From UTPRO1 sp031400185 (lineage in GTDB: Bacteria > Desulfobacterota > Binatia > UTPRO1), in the NCBI GenBank assembly GCA_031400185.1, contig JANNPN010000255.1:1-64000 (forward strand): DNA of 64,000 nt. Reading direction: 5' to 3'. The position numbers were made by a program, and so were the translations under genes. Numbering within the stretch: the stretch's first letter is position 1; each line of letters opens with the position of its first letter. Shown in pieces: positions 18,701 to 26,003 of the stretch. The notes under the pieces are model-generated. The model did not search any database, had not been told where the DNA came from, and saw only the letters and a program-made list of their open reading frames with translations.

Positions 18701-18880
18701 GTACGGCGCCGGCAGCGTGGCGACCAGCCGCGGGCGCGGGCCCTCATCGGCCAGGTGCTCGCCGACGCGGACGCTCTGGGCTTCCGGCGCCTGCGGAGCG
18801 AGGCGGAGGAGCTTCTGGGCGAGCTCGACCGCCCGCCCGCGGGGCAGCGCCGCCCGAGGTCGCGCGGCGCCGCCCGCTGA
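15743..18880 (+). CDS. Giant winged-helix / ATPase transcriptional regulator
   Basis: A 1045-residue regulator. Residues about 8-105 form an OmpR/CadC-type winged helix (FGEFELDERLYELRR ... VHGRGYRFVG). An AAA_16/STAND ATPase comes next, with Walker A GEPGIGKT at 155-162 and Walker B VVLVLDDLHWADK near 268-280. From about 560 to the end the protein is a long, Ala/Leu/Glu-rich helical repeat region of TPR kind. There is no receiver domain or membrane helix, so the signal is probably sensed by the repeats. The start is GTG at 15743, 10 bp after the M20 gene. Such regulators often control neighbours; the M20 gene and coq4-like gene are candidates. Confidence 0.88.
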   Translation: MSPTATTVHTFGEFELDERLYELRRGGVVVKIEPKVFDVVRYLVAHADRVVSKDELLGRLWPGEHVSESVVPRCITVARKMLGDDPNAQRMIQTVHGRGYRFVGALRGSAGARDAPAAGAVARGVFVGRAEAMTLLRSSRADAERGQARLLLLVGEPGIGKTRTAAELASEARADGAVVLTGRCYEGEGAPAFWPWVQIVRAAGAIMDDAGLAAALGPAAADVAALVPEIGARLRTSPPSPTLTPEQARFRLFDGIASFLGAVARTKPVVLVLDDLHWADKPSLLLLQFLARQMREARLLVLGAYRDVEVRRQHPLAEVLGELAREPHYQRLVLRGFSVEDVDRYVTATAGRAATPSLVRAVHEMTDGNPFFVGEIVRLLVAEGRLDRRADAGGLGVALPEGVRDAIGRRLNVLSDECNRLLGVASVLGREFDSTVLERVAEASADRVLELLDEAVGGRVLVPHAADAARYAFVHALVRETLYEELSTPMRVRLHRRAGAVLETKHGVNVTAPLAEIAHHFFEGASGGDAARAVTWAERAAERALVCLAYEEAAGHYERALQALELLVPIDETKRVELLLARGDAESRAGDRERTRATFRAAAAAARPLGRPDLLARAAIGFGGRSEYGLPRDDDLVALLEEARAAIGGEHPALRVRILARLVGTAPYSDSLAARDELSCEAVAVARRLDDPATLVVALGSRAWALLGPDHVSERLAIATELVDLAAATGDGNSAFLAHEMRFDANLALGDIAAADAEIEAMDAAAEQLRQPIERFFVASIRAARALSDGRYDEAEQLIAAAQALGERADHPAGRALTVGHGLFLAHERGRVDDMQAALASFATVYPWAERLLRVGRALAASEVGRLDDARRELVSIAAEDFRALPRDEHWMITLAQLATVCADVGAATHAEVLLELLRPFADRNAVHDLLRVHAGSVAHYLARLAVATERWDEATTWFEQALDQNARMGALPALTRSRHEFARMLVRRRQRGDQPRARALIGQVLADADALGFRRLRSEAEELLGELDRPPAGQRRPRSRGAAR

Positions 18881-18968
18881 TTTCGCGATCCTCAAGAAAT
18901 CATCAAGAAACCCGTCGAGACATGAGCCCGCGGCCCGGCGTAGATTGCGGGCACTCGGAGGAGATCTC

Positions 18969-19799
18969 ATGACGACCCCTACCCCGACGACCGCCGTGTT
19001 CGACCGCGCCGCCCTCATGGCCGGGATCCCGGCCCGGAAGATCGACTGGCCGCGCGCGCGCACGGCGCTGAACGTGCTGATCGCCGACCCCGAGCGCACC
19101 GACCAGGTCTTCGCGATCACGCGCGCGCTCTCGGGTCGCGCCGACATCCGGAGCTTCGCGCGGCTCCTCGACGAGCCCGAGGGCCCAAGCCTGCTCGCGG
19201 AGCGTCCCGACCTCCTGAAGGTGCTCGCGGATCGCGCGGCGCTCGCACGCCTCCCCGAAGGCAGCCTGGGACGTGCGTACCTCGCGTTCATGGTCGCCGG
19301 CGAGCTCACCGCGGATGGGCTCGTCGACGCGTCGATGGAGGGCGATACCGACGCCCGCGTCGGCTACAGCGTCGAGGCGACCTGGTTCTTCGATCGCCTG
19401 CGCGACATGCACGACGTCTGGCACGTGCTGACGGGCTACGGTCGTGACGAGGCCGGCGAGGCCGCGAACCTCGCGTTCACGTTCGGACAGATCGGTAACC
19501 TCGGCATCGGGCTCATCGTGCTCGCGGCGGCCCTCATCGGGCCGCGCGGCGACGGGTTCTACTGGCAGCGCTATCTCTTCCGCGCCTGGCGGCGCGGCCG
19601 GCGCGCACGGTGGCTCCCGGCGGTGCGCTACGAAGCCCTTCTCGCGAAGCCGCTCGCCGAGGTGCGTGCCATGCTCCGCATCGATCCGCCCGCGGTCGCG
19701 CATCCCGAGGGCGTGATGGTCGCGAGCCGGGAGGACTTGACGGACACCGAGAAGGCCCGCCTCAGCCGCGCCCTCGGCGACGCGGTCGCAGGTCGCTGA
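18969..19799 (+). CDS. Coq4-family protein
   Basis: A 276-residue protein. The Coq4 signature HDxxH(x11)E is exact: H148, D149, H152 and E164 in MHDVWHVLTGYGRDEAGE. In eukaryotes Coq4 organises ubiquinone synthesis and binds a metal through this motif; bacterial members are poorly studied. The ATG at 18969 has a strong ribosome binding site (cggaggaga). Its final codons and stop fall inside an inverted-repeat element (19788-19911). No ubiquinone biosynthesis gene is nearby, so the pathway link rests on family knowledge only. Confidence 0.87.
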   Translation: MTTPTPTTAVFDRAALMAGIPARKIDWPRARTALNVLIADPERTDQVFAITRALSGRADIRSFARLLDEPEGPSLLAERPDLLKVLADRAALARLPEGSLGRAYLAFMVAGELTADGLVDASMEGDTDARVGYSVEATWFFDRLRDMHDVWHVLTGYGRDEAGEAANLAFTFGQIGNLGIGLIVLAAALIGPRGDGFYWQRYLFRAWRRGRRARWLPAVRYEALLAKPLAEVRAMLRIDPPAVAHPEGVMVASREDLTDTEKARLSRALGDAVAGR

Positions 19800-19911
19800 A
19801 AAAGGCCGATCTGCGTCGTTGCTCAGTCGTCTCGCTTGTGCGGCATAGCTTCGCTATGCCTCCGCGCTCGCTCCTTCGCGCCTAGCATCTCGACCTTTTT
19901 GAGCGACCTGC
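19788..19911. repeat. Nested inverted-repeat element spanning a stop codon
   Basis: Outer arms of 25 nt (19788-19812 and 19887-19911) are inverted copies with about 21 of 25 positions matching, including ten matching bases at the outer ends and an aaaaagg/cctttt block. Inside is a perfect 8-bp palindrome ggcatagc-ttc-gctatgcc (19842-19860). The left arm contains the last codons and TGA of the coq4-like gene. It could act as a terminator, but its size and architecture resemble a repetitive extragenic palindrome or MITE-like element. Only one copy is in this window, so repetition is inferred. Confidence 0.6.
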
Positions 19912-19994
19912 TGGGGGTGCCTCGTGCGCGTGGTGGGCCGTCGCTTCGCTCCGGCCATCCAATCTCATCTTCTGCGTGAGGCGACCTCACCACG

Positions 19995-21284
19995 TCAGCT
20001 TGCTTCGGGGACGACGACGGGGATCTCGAGGGCGTTCTCCGAGCGGGCGACGACGACTGCCGCGGTGATGTCGCCGGTCACGTTCAGCACCGTGCGGCAC
20101 ATATCGAGCAGGCGGTCGACGCCGAAGATGACGCCGATGCCCTCGGCCGGAACGCCGACCGTCACCAGCACCGGCACGATCAGCGGCAGCGAGCCGCCCG
20201 GGACCCCGGCGGTGCCGACGCCGGCGAGGATCGACATGAGGACGACGACGAGCTGCTGCGAGAGGCTCAAGTCGACCCCGTAGAACTGCGCGAGAAACAG
20301 CACGGTCACGCCTTCGAAGAGCGCGGTGCCGTTCTGGTTCGCGGTCGACCCGAGCGTCAGGACGAAGTTCGCGATCTCGCGCGGCACGCCGAGGCTGCGC
20401 TCGGTGACGGTGAGTGCCAGCGGCAGCGTGACGTTCGACGAGCTCGTCGAAAAGGCCGTGATCATGACCGACCGGATGCGCGTGAAGAACAATCGGGGCG
20501 ACATGCCGCCGAGGAAGCGGATGATGAGCGCGTACGTCACGAACTGGTGGAACGCGAGCCCCGCGAGCACGACCAGCACGTAGCTCGCGAGCTGACGGAG
20601 CACCCCCGCGCCGAGCCGCGCCGTCAGCGTGAAGAGCAAGCACGCGACGCCGTACGGCGCCAGCCGCATGGCGAGCTCGATCACCTGCATGACGACCGCG
20701 TACAAGCCCTCGAGCACCGCGACGAGCGGTGCGACCGTCTCGCGCGGCGCGAGCGCCAATCCGAGGCCGAGCATCAACGAGAAGAACATGACCGCGAGCA
20801 TGTCCCCGTTGACGGCCGCGCGGAGCGGGTTGTCCGGGACGATGGCCAAGACCGCTTGGAGGCCGACCGGCGCGTCGGCGGCTGCCACCGGCGCCGGACC
20901 GCGCGTCGCGCCGGCCGTGAGCGCGGCGCGCGTCTCCTCGGAGAGTCCCGCGCCGGGCCGGACCACGTTCACGAGCGTGAGCCCGAGGGCCACCGACAAG
21001 CCGGTCGCGAGGAGCGTGTAGGCCAACGTCTTCATGCCGATCCGACCGAGGCGGCCGATGTCGCCGAGCCCCGCGACCCCGAGCACGAGCGCCGAGAACA
21101 CGAGCGGCAGGACCACCATGAAGATCAAGCGCAGGAAGATGCGGCCGAACGGCTCGATCACGTAGTCGACCGTCGACGTCAGCCACGGGGAGCCGCCCGC
21201 GGTCGCGTTGGCGAGGCTACCGGCCGCGGCGCCGACGACGAGACCGAGCAAGATGCGCCAGTGCAGCGGCCAGCGTCCGGACAT
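19995..21284 (-). CDS. Dicarboxylate/amino acid:cation symporter (DAACS)
   Basis: A 429-residue inner-membrane symporter of the GltP/DctA family with about eight hydrophobic helices and two re-entrant loops. Family motifs are SSSNVTLPLALT (first loop, usually SSSAATLP), GSTANQNGTALFEG (usually GATxNxDGTA) and GTAGVPGGSLPL (second loop). The conserved Asp in the NxDGTA motif is replaced by Asn (ANQNGTA), and the C-terminal aspartate/Asn region reads DRLLDMCRTVLNVTGD. It should import C4-dicarboxylates or acidic/neutral amino acids with Na+ or H+. It converges on the repeat element and coq4-like gene. The substrate is not certain because of the motif changes. Confidence 0.88.
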   Translation of the reverse strand: MSGRWPLHWRILLGLVVGAAAGSLANATAGGSPWLTSTVDYVIEPFGRIFLRLIFMVVLPLVFSALVLGVAGLGDIGRLGRIGMKTLAYTLLATGLSVALGLTLVNVVRPGAGLSEETRAALTAGATRGPAPVAAADAPVGLQAVLAIVPDNPLRAAVNGDMLAVMFFSLMLGLGLALAPRETVAPLVAVLEGLYAVVMQVIELAMRLAPYGVACLLFTLTARLGAGVLRQLASYVLVVLAGLAFHQFVTYALIIRFLGGMSPRLFFTRIRSVMITAFSTSSSNVTLPLALTVTERSLGVPREIANFVLTLGSTANQNGTALFEGVTVLFLAQFYGVDLSLSQQLVVVLMSILAGVGTAGVPGGSLPLIVPVLVTVGVPAEGIGVIFGVDRLLDMCRTVLNVTGDITAAVVVARSENALEIPVVVPEAS

Positions 21285-21377
21285 GGGGTCGAGTGTCTAG
21301 CACGGCGCGGCGCCACATCGGAGGCGGGCATGGTTCCCTAGTGGCCGGGGCGTCCCGGGCTCCGGTATCATCCTCCC

Positions 21378-22469
21378 ATGCACCCATCCCCCACGTCCCA
21401 GACCCAGGTTCAGGAGCTCGTCGCCCAGGTGCTCTCCGAGGTCGGTCCCTTCGGGAACCACCAGCAGGAGCGCTATCTCCGCGAAATTCTCACCACGGTC
21501 GTCCGCTTGATGCGGGACAACGCGTCGACCGGCGACCTCAAGATCATCAATACGGCGCTCAAGGAGATGCGAAACGCCTTCAAGGTGTTCGCGCCGTACC
21601 GGCACATCCGGAAGGTGAGCGCCTTCGGTTCGGCTCGCACCCCGGAGACCGCCCCCGAGTACCGGCAGGCGAAGGAGTTCGCCGAACGCATCTGCCACGA
21701 GGGGTTCATGGTGCTGACCGGCGCGGGCGGCGGCATCATGCGCGCCTGTCAGGAGGGGTCGGGGCGGGAGCGGAGCTTCGGCGTCAACATTCGCCTGCCC
21801 TGGGAGCAGGGCGCGAACGAGTTCATCGACCGCGACCCGAAGCTCATCACCTTCAAGTACTTCTTTACGCGGAAGCTCATGTTCATCAAGGAAGCCGACG
21901 CGATCGTTCTCTTCCCCGGCGGCTTCGGGACCCACGACGAGGGCTTCGAGTCCCTGACGCTCGTGCAGACGGGCAAGTCGCGCCCTCTGCCGATCATCTT
22001 CCTCGACGCGCCGGGCGCGCTCTATTGGAAGACGTGGAAGAGCTACGTCGACGATCACCTGCTGGGGCCAAGACTCATCTCGCCGGATGACATGGCCCTC
22101 TTCAAGGTGACCGACGACATCGACGAGGCGATCGCGGAGATTCGCCGCTTCTATCGCGTGTATCACTCGTCCCGATACGTCGGGGATCGCTTCGTCATTC
22201 GCCTGAACGCGGCGCTGCCGCTGCCACTTCTCGAGCGGCTGAACGTCGAGTTCCGCGACATTCTGCAAAACGGCGTCTTCGAGTTCGGTGAAGCGTTGCC
22301 CGAAGAACAGGGTGAGCCCGAGATCGCGCACCTGCCGCGACTCGTCTTCCGGTTCAATCGCATGCGCTTCGGCCGCCTGCGCACGATGATCGACATGATC
22401 AACCAGGCGGGACCGGAGGCGACGGTGATGGCGCCGCCGCTCCACACCGCCGAAGGCGGCTTGGTGTGA
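21378..22469 (+). CDS. LOG-family nucleotide 5'-monophosphate nucleosidase-like protein
   Basis: A 363-residue protein with a Rossmann LOG/lysine-decarboxylase-like domain. The nucleotide-binding GAGGGIMRA is at 115-123, and the catalytic PGGFGTHDE signature is at 180-188 (family consensus PGGxGTxxE). A long N-terminal helical region (1-75) and C-terminal extension (about 265-363) set it apart from short LOG enzymes of 180-200 residues and resemble PpnN-type proteins. It should hydrolyse AMP-like nucleotides to ribose 5-phosphate and base. The start has only a weak upstream purine stretch. It is divergent from the DAACS transporter and ends before a hairpin. Confidence 0.87.
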   Translation: MHPSPTSQTQVQELVAQVLSEVGPFGNHQQERYLREILTTVVRLMRDNASTGDLKIINTALKEMRNAFKVFAPYRHIRKVSAFGSARTPETAPEYRQAKEFAERICHEGFMVLTGAGGGIMRACQEGSGRERSFGVNIRLPWEQGANEFIDRDPKLITFKYFFTRKLMFIKEADAIVLFPGGFGTHDEGFESLTLVQTGKSRPLPIIFLDAPGALYWKTWKSYVDDHLLGPRLISPDDMALFKVTDDIDEAIAEIRRFYRVYHSSRYVGDRFVIRLNAALPLPLLERLNVEFRDILQNGVFEFGEALPEEQGEPEIAHLPRLVFRFNRMRFGRLRTMIDMINQAGPEATVMAPPLHTAEGGLV

Positions 22470-22512
22470 GCGTCCTCTGGGCAGGACGCGGAACGTCCGA
22501 GTGAGCAGACGC

Positions 22513-22529
22513 CGTCCGCGCAGCGGACG
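22513..22529. terminator. Hairpin between convergent genes
   Basis: A perfect 7-bp stem (cgtccgc / gcggacg) with a 3-nt loop sits between the LOG gene and the small minus-strand ORF. There is no T-run. It may work as a weak bidirectional terminator. Confidence 0.4.
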
Positions 22530-22537
22530 CTTCGCGA

Positions 22538-22801
22538 TCAACTGAGCGCGCGCTTCTCTTCGCCGAGCTCGCCATTCGCGGCGAGGAGCGCGCGGAGCAG
22601 CTCGGCCAGGGTCAGCACCTCGGCGTTCACCCGGACGAACGCTTCGACGGCCTTGAACCATTCATCACGATGATGCTCGTTGCTCACCGTCGGCGCGTCG
22701 GGGTTCAGACTCACGACTTTGCGCATCCCGGCGAGCAGTCCCTCGGAGATGCCGTGCAGGTGGCGGGTGATGTCGCTGAACGTACTGGCGTCGATGACCA
22801 T
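22538..22801 (-). CDS. Small hypothetical helical protein
   Basis: An 87-residue ORF with balanced composition, unlike the Arg/Ala-rich antisense frames common here. It reads MVIDASTFSDITRHLHGISEGLL... and ends in a helix with ...TLAELLRALLAANGELGEEKRALS. No signal peptide, membrane segment or cysteine motif is visible. It ends near the convergent hairpin at 22513 and starts in the gap before the amidohydrolase gene, as an independent gene would. Family unknown. Confidence 0.5.
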   Translation of the reverse strand: MVIDASTFSDITRHLHGISEGLLAGMRKVVSLNPDAPTVSNEHHRDEWFKAVEAFVRVNAEVLTLAELLRALLAANGELGEEKRALS

Positions 22802-22985
22802 CGTTCAATGGCGATTACAAGAAGGATGCCAGGAGGCGGACGGGAACGTGTCGGGAAACCGCGGGTCGAGGGGTGTTCCGAAGCGGAGCACGAGACTGCA
22901 GAAATGCGAGACGCCGGAGGCGGCTTGCATCCGTGCGAGCGTCGGCAGGTCGACAGGCCCCGATTTCCGAAGATATAGCCGCGCC

Positions 22986-24440
22986 ATGCTGGAGCGTCCG
23001 AAGGTACGAGCATGGGTCGCGGTGCTGATCGCGACGACGATGGTGGGATGCGTCGGTTGCGAACAGGCACCGCCGCCACTCGTGACCAGGCCCGCGGGCA
23101 CCGCGCCGCCGCTCACCCGTATCGCTGGAGGGTTCGTGTGGGATGGCCGCACCGATCAATTGATCGCACCCCGCGACCTGATCCTGGAAGGCGGCCGGAT
23201 CAAGGCCATCGTCGCCAGGGGCTTGTGGAAAACCGACAGCGAGGTGGTGGTCGACGCGACCAGCGCGATCGTCATGCCGGGATTGATCGACGTGCACGGC
23301 CACACGGGGGCGAACTCGGCGCCCTCGTGGTCGAGCGCCAGCCAATTCCCCGATCCTGACCGCAACCTTCAGAGCTATCTCTATGCCGGGGTCACGACCG
23401 TCCTCGACCCGGCCGCCATGGCACCGGAAGTCTTCGAGCGCCGCGACGCAATCGCCAAGGGCGATCTGCTCGGCCCGACGATCTTCGCCGCCGGCCCGAT
23501 GTTCACCGCGATCGGCGGCCATCCGGTCGGCGTCATGGACGCGCTCGTCCCATGGTGGATCCGCTGGTACGTAAAATCCCATATGACCCGCGAGGTCGGC
23601 ACCGCGGCCGACGCGCGCGCGGCGGTGCAAGCGCTGCTGCCGTCGAAACCGGACGTCATCAAGGTCGCGGTCGACGCGATCCCGAACGGCGCGCCGCTCC
23701 TCGGGGGCGAGGTTCTGCGCGCGGTCGTCGACGAAGCGAAGAAGCACGGCATCCGCACGGTCGCCCACATCGGCACCGTTGCCGATGCGCTCGAGGCCGC
23801 CGACGCCGGCGTCGCCGCGTGGATGCACGGCGTCTACAAGGAACGGATCCCGGACGAGGTGATCGGGCGCTTCCAGACGGCCGCGATCCCGTACGTCGCA
23901 ACGACCTTCGTGTTCGACGACTATGCGGACATCTACGAGCGCAAGCGCGAGGCGACCGAGCTCGAACGCGAGACCGTTCCCGCCGACGTGCTCGCGAGCT
24001 TCAACGAGACGCCGGCGGACTCGCAGCCCCCGGCGTTCGTCGACTTCGTCAAGCTGATGGTGGCGACGCGCGAGGTGCGCTGCGACAACGTCCGGCGGCT
24101 GAACGAGGCCGGGGTGCCGATCCTCGCCGGCGCCGACGCGCAGCTCGGCGTGTTCCCTGGTCCGGCGCTGCACCGCGAGATCGCCGGCCTGGTTCGCTGC
24201 GGTCTCACTTCCTTTCAAGCGTTGCAGGCAGCAACGTCTGCGGCCGCGCGCTTCGTCAGCGGCAACCCGGAGCCGGATTTCGGCACGGTGCAGCTGGGCA
24301 AGCGCGCGGACCTCATCGTCATCAACGGAGACCCGCTCACGAGCCTCGAGGCGCTGCACGACATCCGTTACGTCGTCAAAGACGGCTGGGTGCTCGAGCG
24401 CCACCCGCTCGGCGGCCCGCGCCCTACAGCGACGCCGTGA
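22986..24440 (+). CDS. Lipoprotein amidohydrolase
   Basis: A 484-residue amidohydrolase-superfamily (imidazolonepropionase/prolidase-like) protein with a lipoprotein-type signal (VLIATTMVGCVGC; Cys22 or Cys25). The metal motif is H104-x-H106 in PGLIDVHGHTG. A carboxylated-Lys/His region follows (DVIKVAVDAIPNG, VAHIGTVADALEA), then the distal Asp in AGADAQLG. The C-terminal FGTVQLGKRADLIVINGDPL is the standard closing beta-sandwich. It would hydrolyse a cyclic amide or peptide-like compound in the periplasm. The 3' end overlaps the convergent esterase gene by 17 bp. The substrate is unknown. Confidence 0.87.
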   Translation: MLERPKVRAWVAVLIATTMVGCVGCEQAPPPLVTRPAGTAPPLTRIAGGFVWDGRTDQLIAPRDLILEGGRIKAIVARGLWKTDSEVVVDATSAIVMPGLIDVHGHTGANSAPSWSSASQFPDPDRNLQSYLYAGVTTVLDPAAMAPEVFERRDAIAKGDLLGPTIFAAGPMFTAIGGHPVGVMDALVPWWIRWYVKSHMTREVGTAADARAAVQALLPSKPDVIKVAVDAIPNGAPLLGGEVLRAVVDEAKKHGIRTVAHIGTVADALEAADAGVAAWMHGVYKERIPDEVIGRFQTAAIPYVATTFVFDDYADIYERKREATELERETVPADVLASFNETPADSQPPAFVDFVKLMVATREVRCDNVRRLNEAGVPILAGADAQLGVFPGPALHREIAGLVRCGLTSFQALQAATSAAARFVSGNPEPDFGTVQLGKRADLIVINGDPLTSLEALHDIRYVVKDGWVLERHPLGGPRPTATP

Positions 24441-25212
24441 GGAACCCGAAGACGTCCTTGTAGATGCCGGCGCCCCACTGGTGGTGGGTGCCCGGTCGCC
24501 AGCGCAGCTCCTTCGGGTCGCGTGCGGCGGTGAAGAGCGTCTCGACGGCCTCGCGCGGGAAGATGGGGTCGTCGACGGTGTTCACCATGAGGAAGGGTCG
24601 CGGCGCGATCGCGGCCGCGAAGAAGACAGGATCCGTCGCCTCGGCGGCGGCGAGCCGGCGCGCGCGGTCCTCCTCGGTCTTGCCGCGCTCCCAGTAGCGC
24701 GTGTACGCGAAGCTCCCCGCGATCACGACGGCGGCGGCGCGGATGCGCGGCTCGCCGGCGGTGAAGACCGTCCCGAGCATCCCGCCCAGGCTGAAGCCGG
24801 CGTAGCCGATGCGCTCTGCGTCGACGCCGTGGGTCGCGGCCAGCAGGTCGACGCCGGCCGTCAGATCGCCGACGCTCCGCGCGACGAACTCGGGCTGGCC
24901 GATCAAGCGCCGGCGCACGAGCGGGTCGCTCGGCGTGGCGGTCGCGCGCTCACCGTGCTCCGCGAGGTCGATCGTGAGCACGGTCCAACCCTGCTTCGCC
25001 CAGCGCCGCGCCGGGGCCCGGATGTAGTAGTCGTCCTTGCTGGTGTTGGCGCCGTGCTGGAGGATCACGGCTGGGGCCGGGTCGATCGCCGCGGCCGGTT
25101 GCAGCAATACCGCCGGCACCGCGAGGCCGTCCGCACCAGCGTAGCGGACGCGGCGAAGTCGCACGTCGCCCTCGACGCGATCGTCGATGAGCTCCACGTC
25201 GGCGCCCGTCAC
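24424..25212 (-). CDS. Alpha/beta hydrolase (dienelactone hydrolase/esterase type)
   Basis: A 262-residue serine hydrolase. The oxyanion strand is AVILQHGANTSKDDYY and the nucleophile elbow is GYAGFSLGG. The acid is probably Asp in VDDPIFP, and the histidine lies in GTHHQWGAG near the C-terminus. The GTG at 25212 (PR|VTGADVEL) is chosen because the longer frame begins with a TTG inside the inverted repeat upstream. It has no signal peptide. It converges on the lipoprotein amidohydrolase (17-bp overlap) and is divergent from coaE. Acyl-ester or dienelactone-type substrates are likely; nothing is more specific. Confidence 0.82.
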   Translation of the reverse strand: MTGADVELIDDRVEGDVRLRRVRYAGADGLAVPAVLLQPAAAIDPAPAVILQHGANTSKDDYYIRAPARRWAKQGWTVLTIDLAEHGERATATPSDPLVRRRLIGQPEFVARSVGDLTAGVDLLAATHGVDAERIGYAGFSLGGMLGTVFTAGEPRIRAAAVVIAGSFAYTRYWERGKTEEDRARRLAAAEATDPVFFAAAIAPRPFLMVNTVDDPIFPREAVETLFTAARDPKELRWRPGTHHQWGAGIYKDVFGFLTASL

Positions 25213-25219
25213 GCGCGGC

Positions 25220-25252
25220 GTTGTTGCAGAGCGGTTCGGGCTGCGCAACAAC
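25220..25252. promoter_or_regulatory. Inverted repeat in the esterase/coaE divergent gap
   Basis: Eight-base perfect arms gttgttgc and gcaacaac are separated by 17 bases, between the starts of two divergent genes. Either a regulator-binding site or an mRNA leader hairpin would fit. No regulator gene is adjacent. Confidence 0.35.
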
Positions 25253-25259
25253 GGCGGTC

Positions 25260-25856
25260 GTGATCATCGGGCTCACTGGCGGGATCGGAGCGGGGAAGAG
25301 CGTCGTCGGTCGGATGCTCGCGGAGCTCGGCGCGTACGTGATCGACACCGACAAGGTTGGCCATCGCGTGTACGCCCCCGGCAGCGAGGGGTTCGCGCGC
25401 ATCGTCGAGACCTTCGGCCGAGCGGTCGTCGCGGCCGACGGCACCATCGATCGGAAGAAGCTCGGCGCGACCGTGTTCGCCGACGCCGAGAAGCGGGCGG
25501 CGCTGAACGCCATCGTGCACCCGCTGATTTTCGGCGAGATCATGCGCGAGATCGCAGAGTGTCGTCACGGCGGTTTCACGGGCCACATCGTGCTCGAGGC
25601 GCCGATCCTCGTCGAAGCGAAGGGGACCGGCCTCGTCGACCAGATCTGGGTGGTGACCGCGCCACCCGAGGCCGTCCGCGCCCGACTCATGACCGACCGC
25701 GCGATGTCGATGCCGGAGATCGAGGCCCGCGTCGCCGCCCAACTCGACGACGCCGGCCGCCGCCGCCACGCCGACGTCATCCTCGAGAATGACGGCGACC
25801 TCGAAAGCCTCCGTAAAGTCGTCGCAGCCGCGTGGCGGACCGTGCTCTCGGTTTGA
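25260..25856 (+). CDS. coaE: Dephospho-CoA kinase
   Basis: A 198-residue P-loop kinase that phosphorylates the 3'-OH of dephospho-CoA, the last step of coenzyme A synthesis. The P-loop is in IIGLTGGIGAGKS right at the N-terminus. YVIDTDKVGHRVYAPG supplies the catalytic Asp region, and HPLIFGEI and IVLEAPILVEAKG follow as in CoaE. The GTG start at 25260 gives the normal family length; an upstream in-frame start would add 13 residues ahead of the first beta strand. Confidence 0.93.
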   Translation: MIIGLTGGIGAGKSVVGRMLAELGAYVIDTDKVGHRVYAPGSEGFARIVETFGRAVVAADGTIDRKKLGATVFADAEKRAALNAIVHPLIFGEIMREIAECRHGGFTGHIVLEAPILVEAKGTGLVDQIWVVTAPPEAVRARLMTDRAMSMPEIEARVAAQLDDAGRRRHADVILENDGDLESLRKVVAAAWRTVLSV

Positions 25857-25956
25857 GGAAAAGACTGCCCGCTCTGCGGTGATCGTGAGGCTGCCGCCAC
25901 GCGACATTCGACGCGTCGCGGAACCGCAGAGATCCCCGACGGATGTCGTATTGCTT

Positions 25957-26000
25957 CAAGATTTGCACGCGTGCTAGTTTCTGAACGCGTTCAAATCTTG
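25957..26000. promoter_or_regulatory. Nested palindromes upstream of TetR/Rieske operon
   Basis: Four bases before the TetR start lie three nested symmetric blocks. The outer arms are caagattt (25957-25964) and aaatcttg (25993-26000). Inside are two perfect palindromes, gcacgcgtgc (25965-25974) and tgaacgcgttca (25982-25993). This is a strong candidate for autoregulatory TetR operator sites overlapping the promoter. Confidence 0.6.
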
Positions 26001-26003
26001 ACC

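Noticed and set aside
16193..19309. 1038-codon open frame antisense to the giant regulator
   Set aside because: Composition is Arg/Ala/Glu rich with no domain, and the opposite strand holds a clear winged-helix/ATPase protein. Long antisense frames are expected at this GC content.
25213..25251. Longer esterase start at 25251
   Set aside because: It would begin with TTG inside an inverted repeat; GTG 25212 gives a normal esterase N-terminus.
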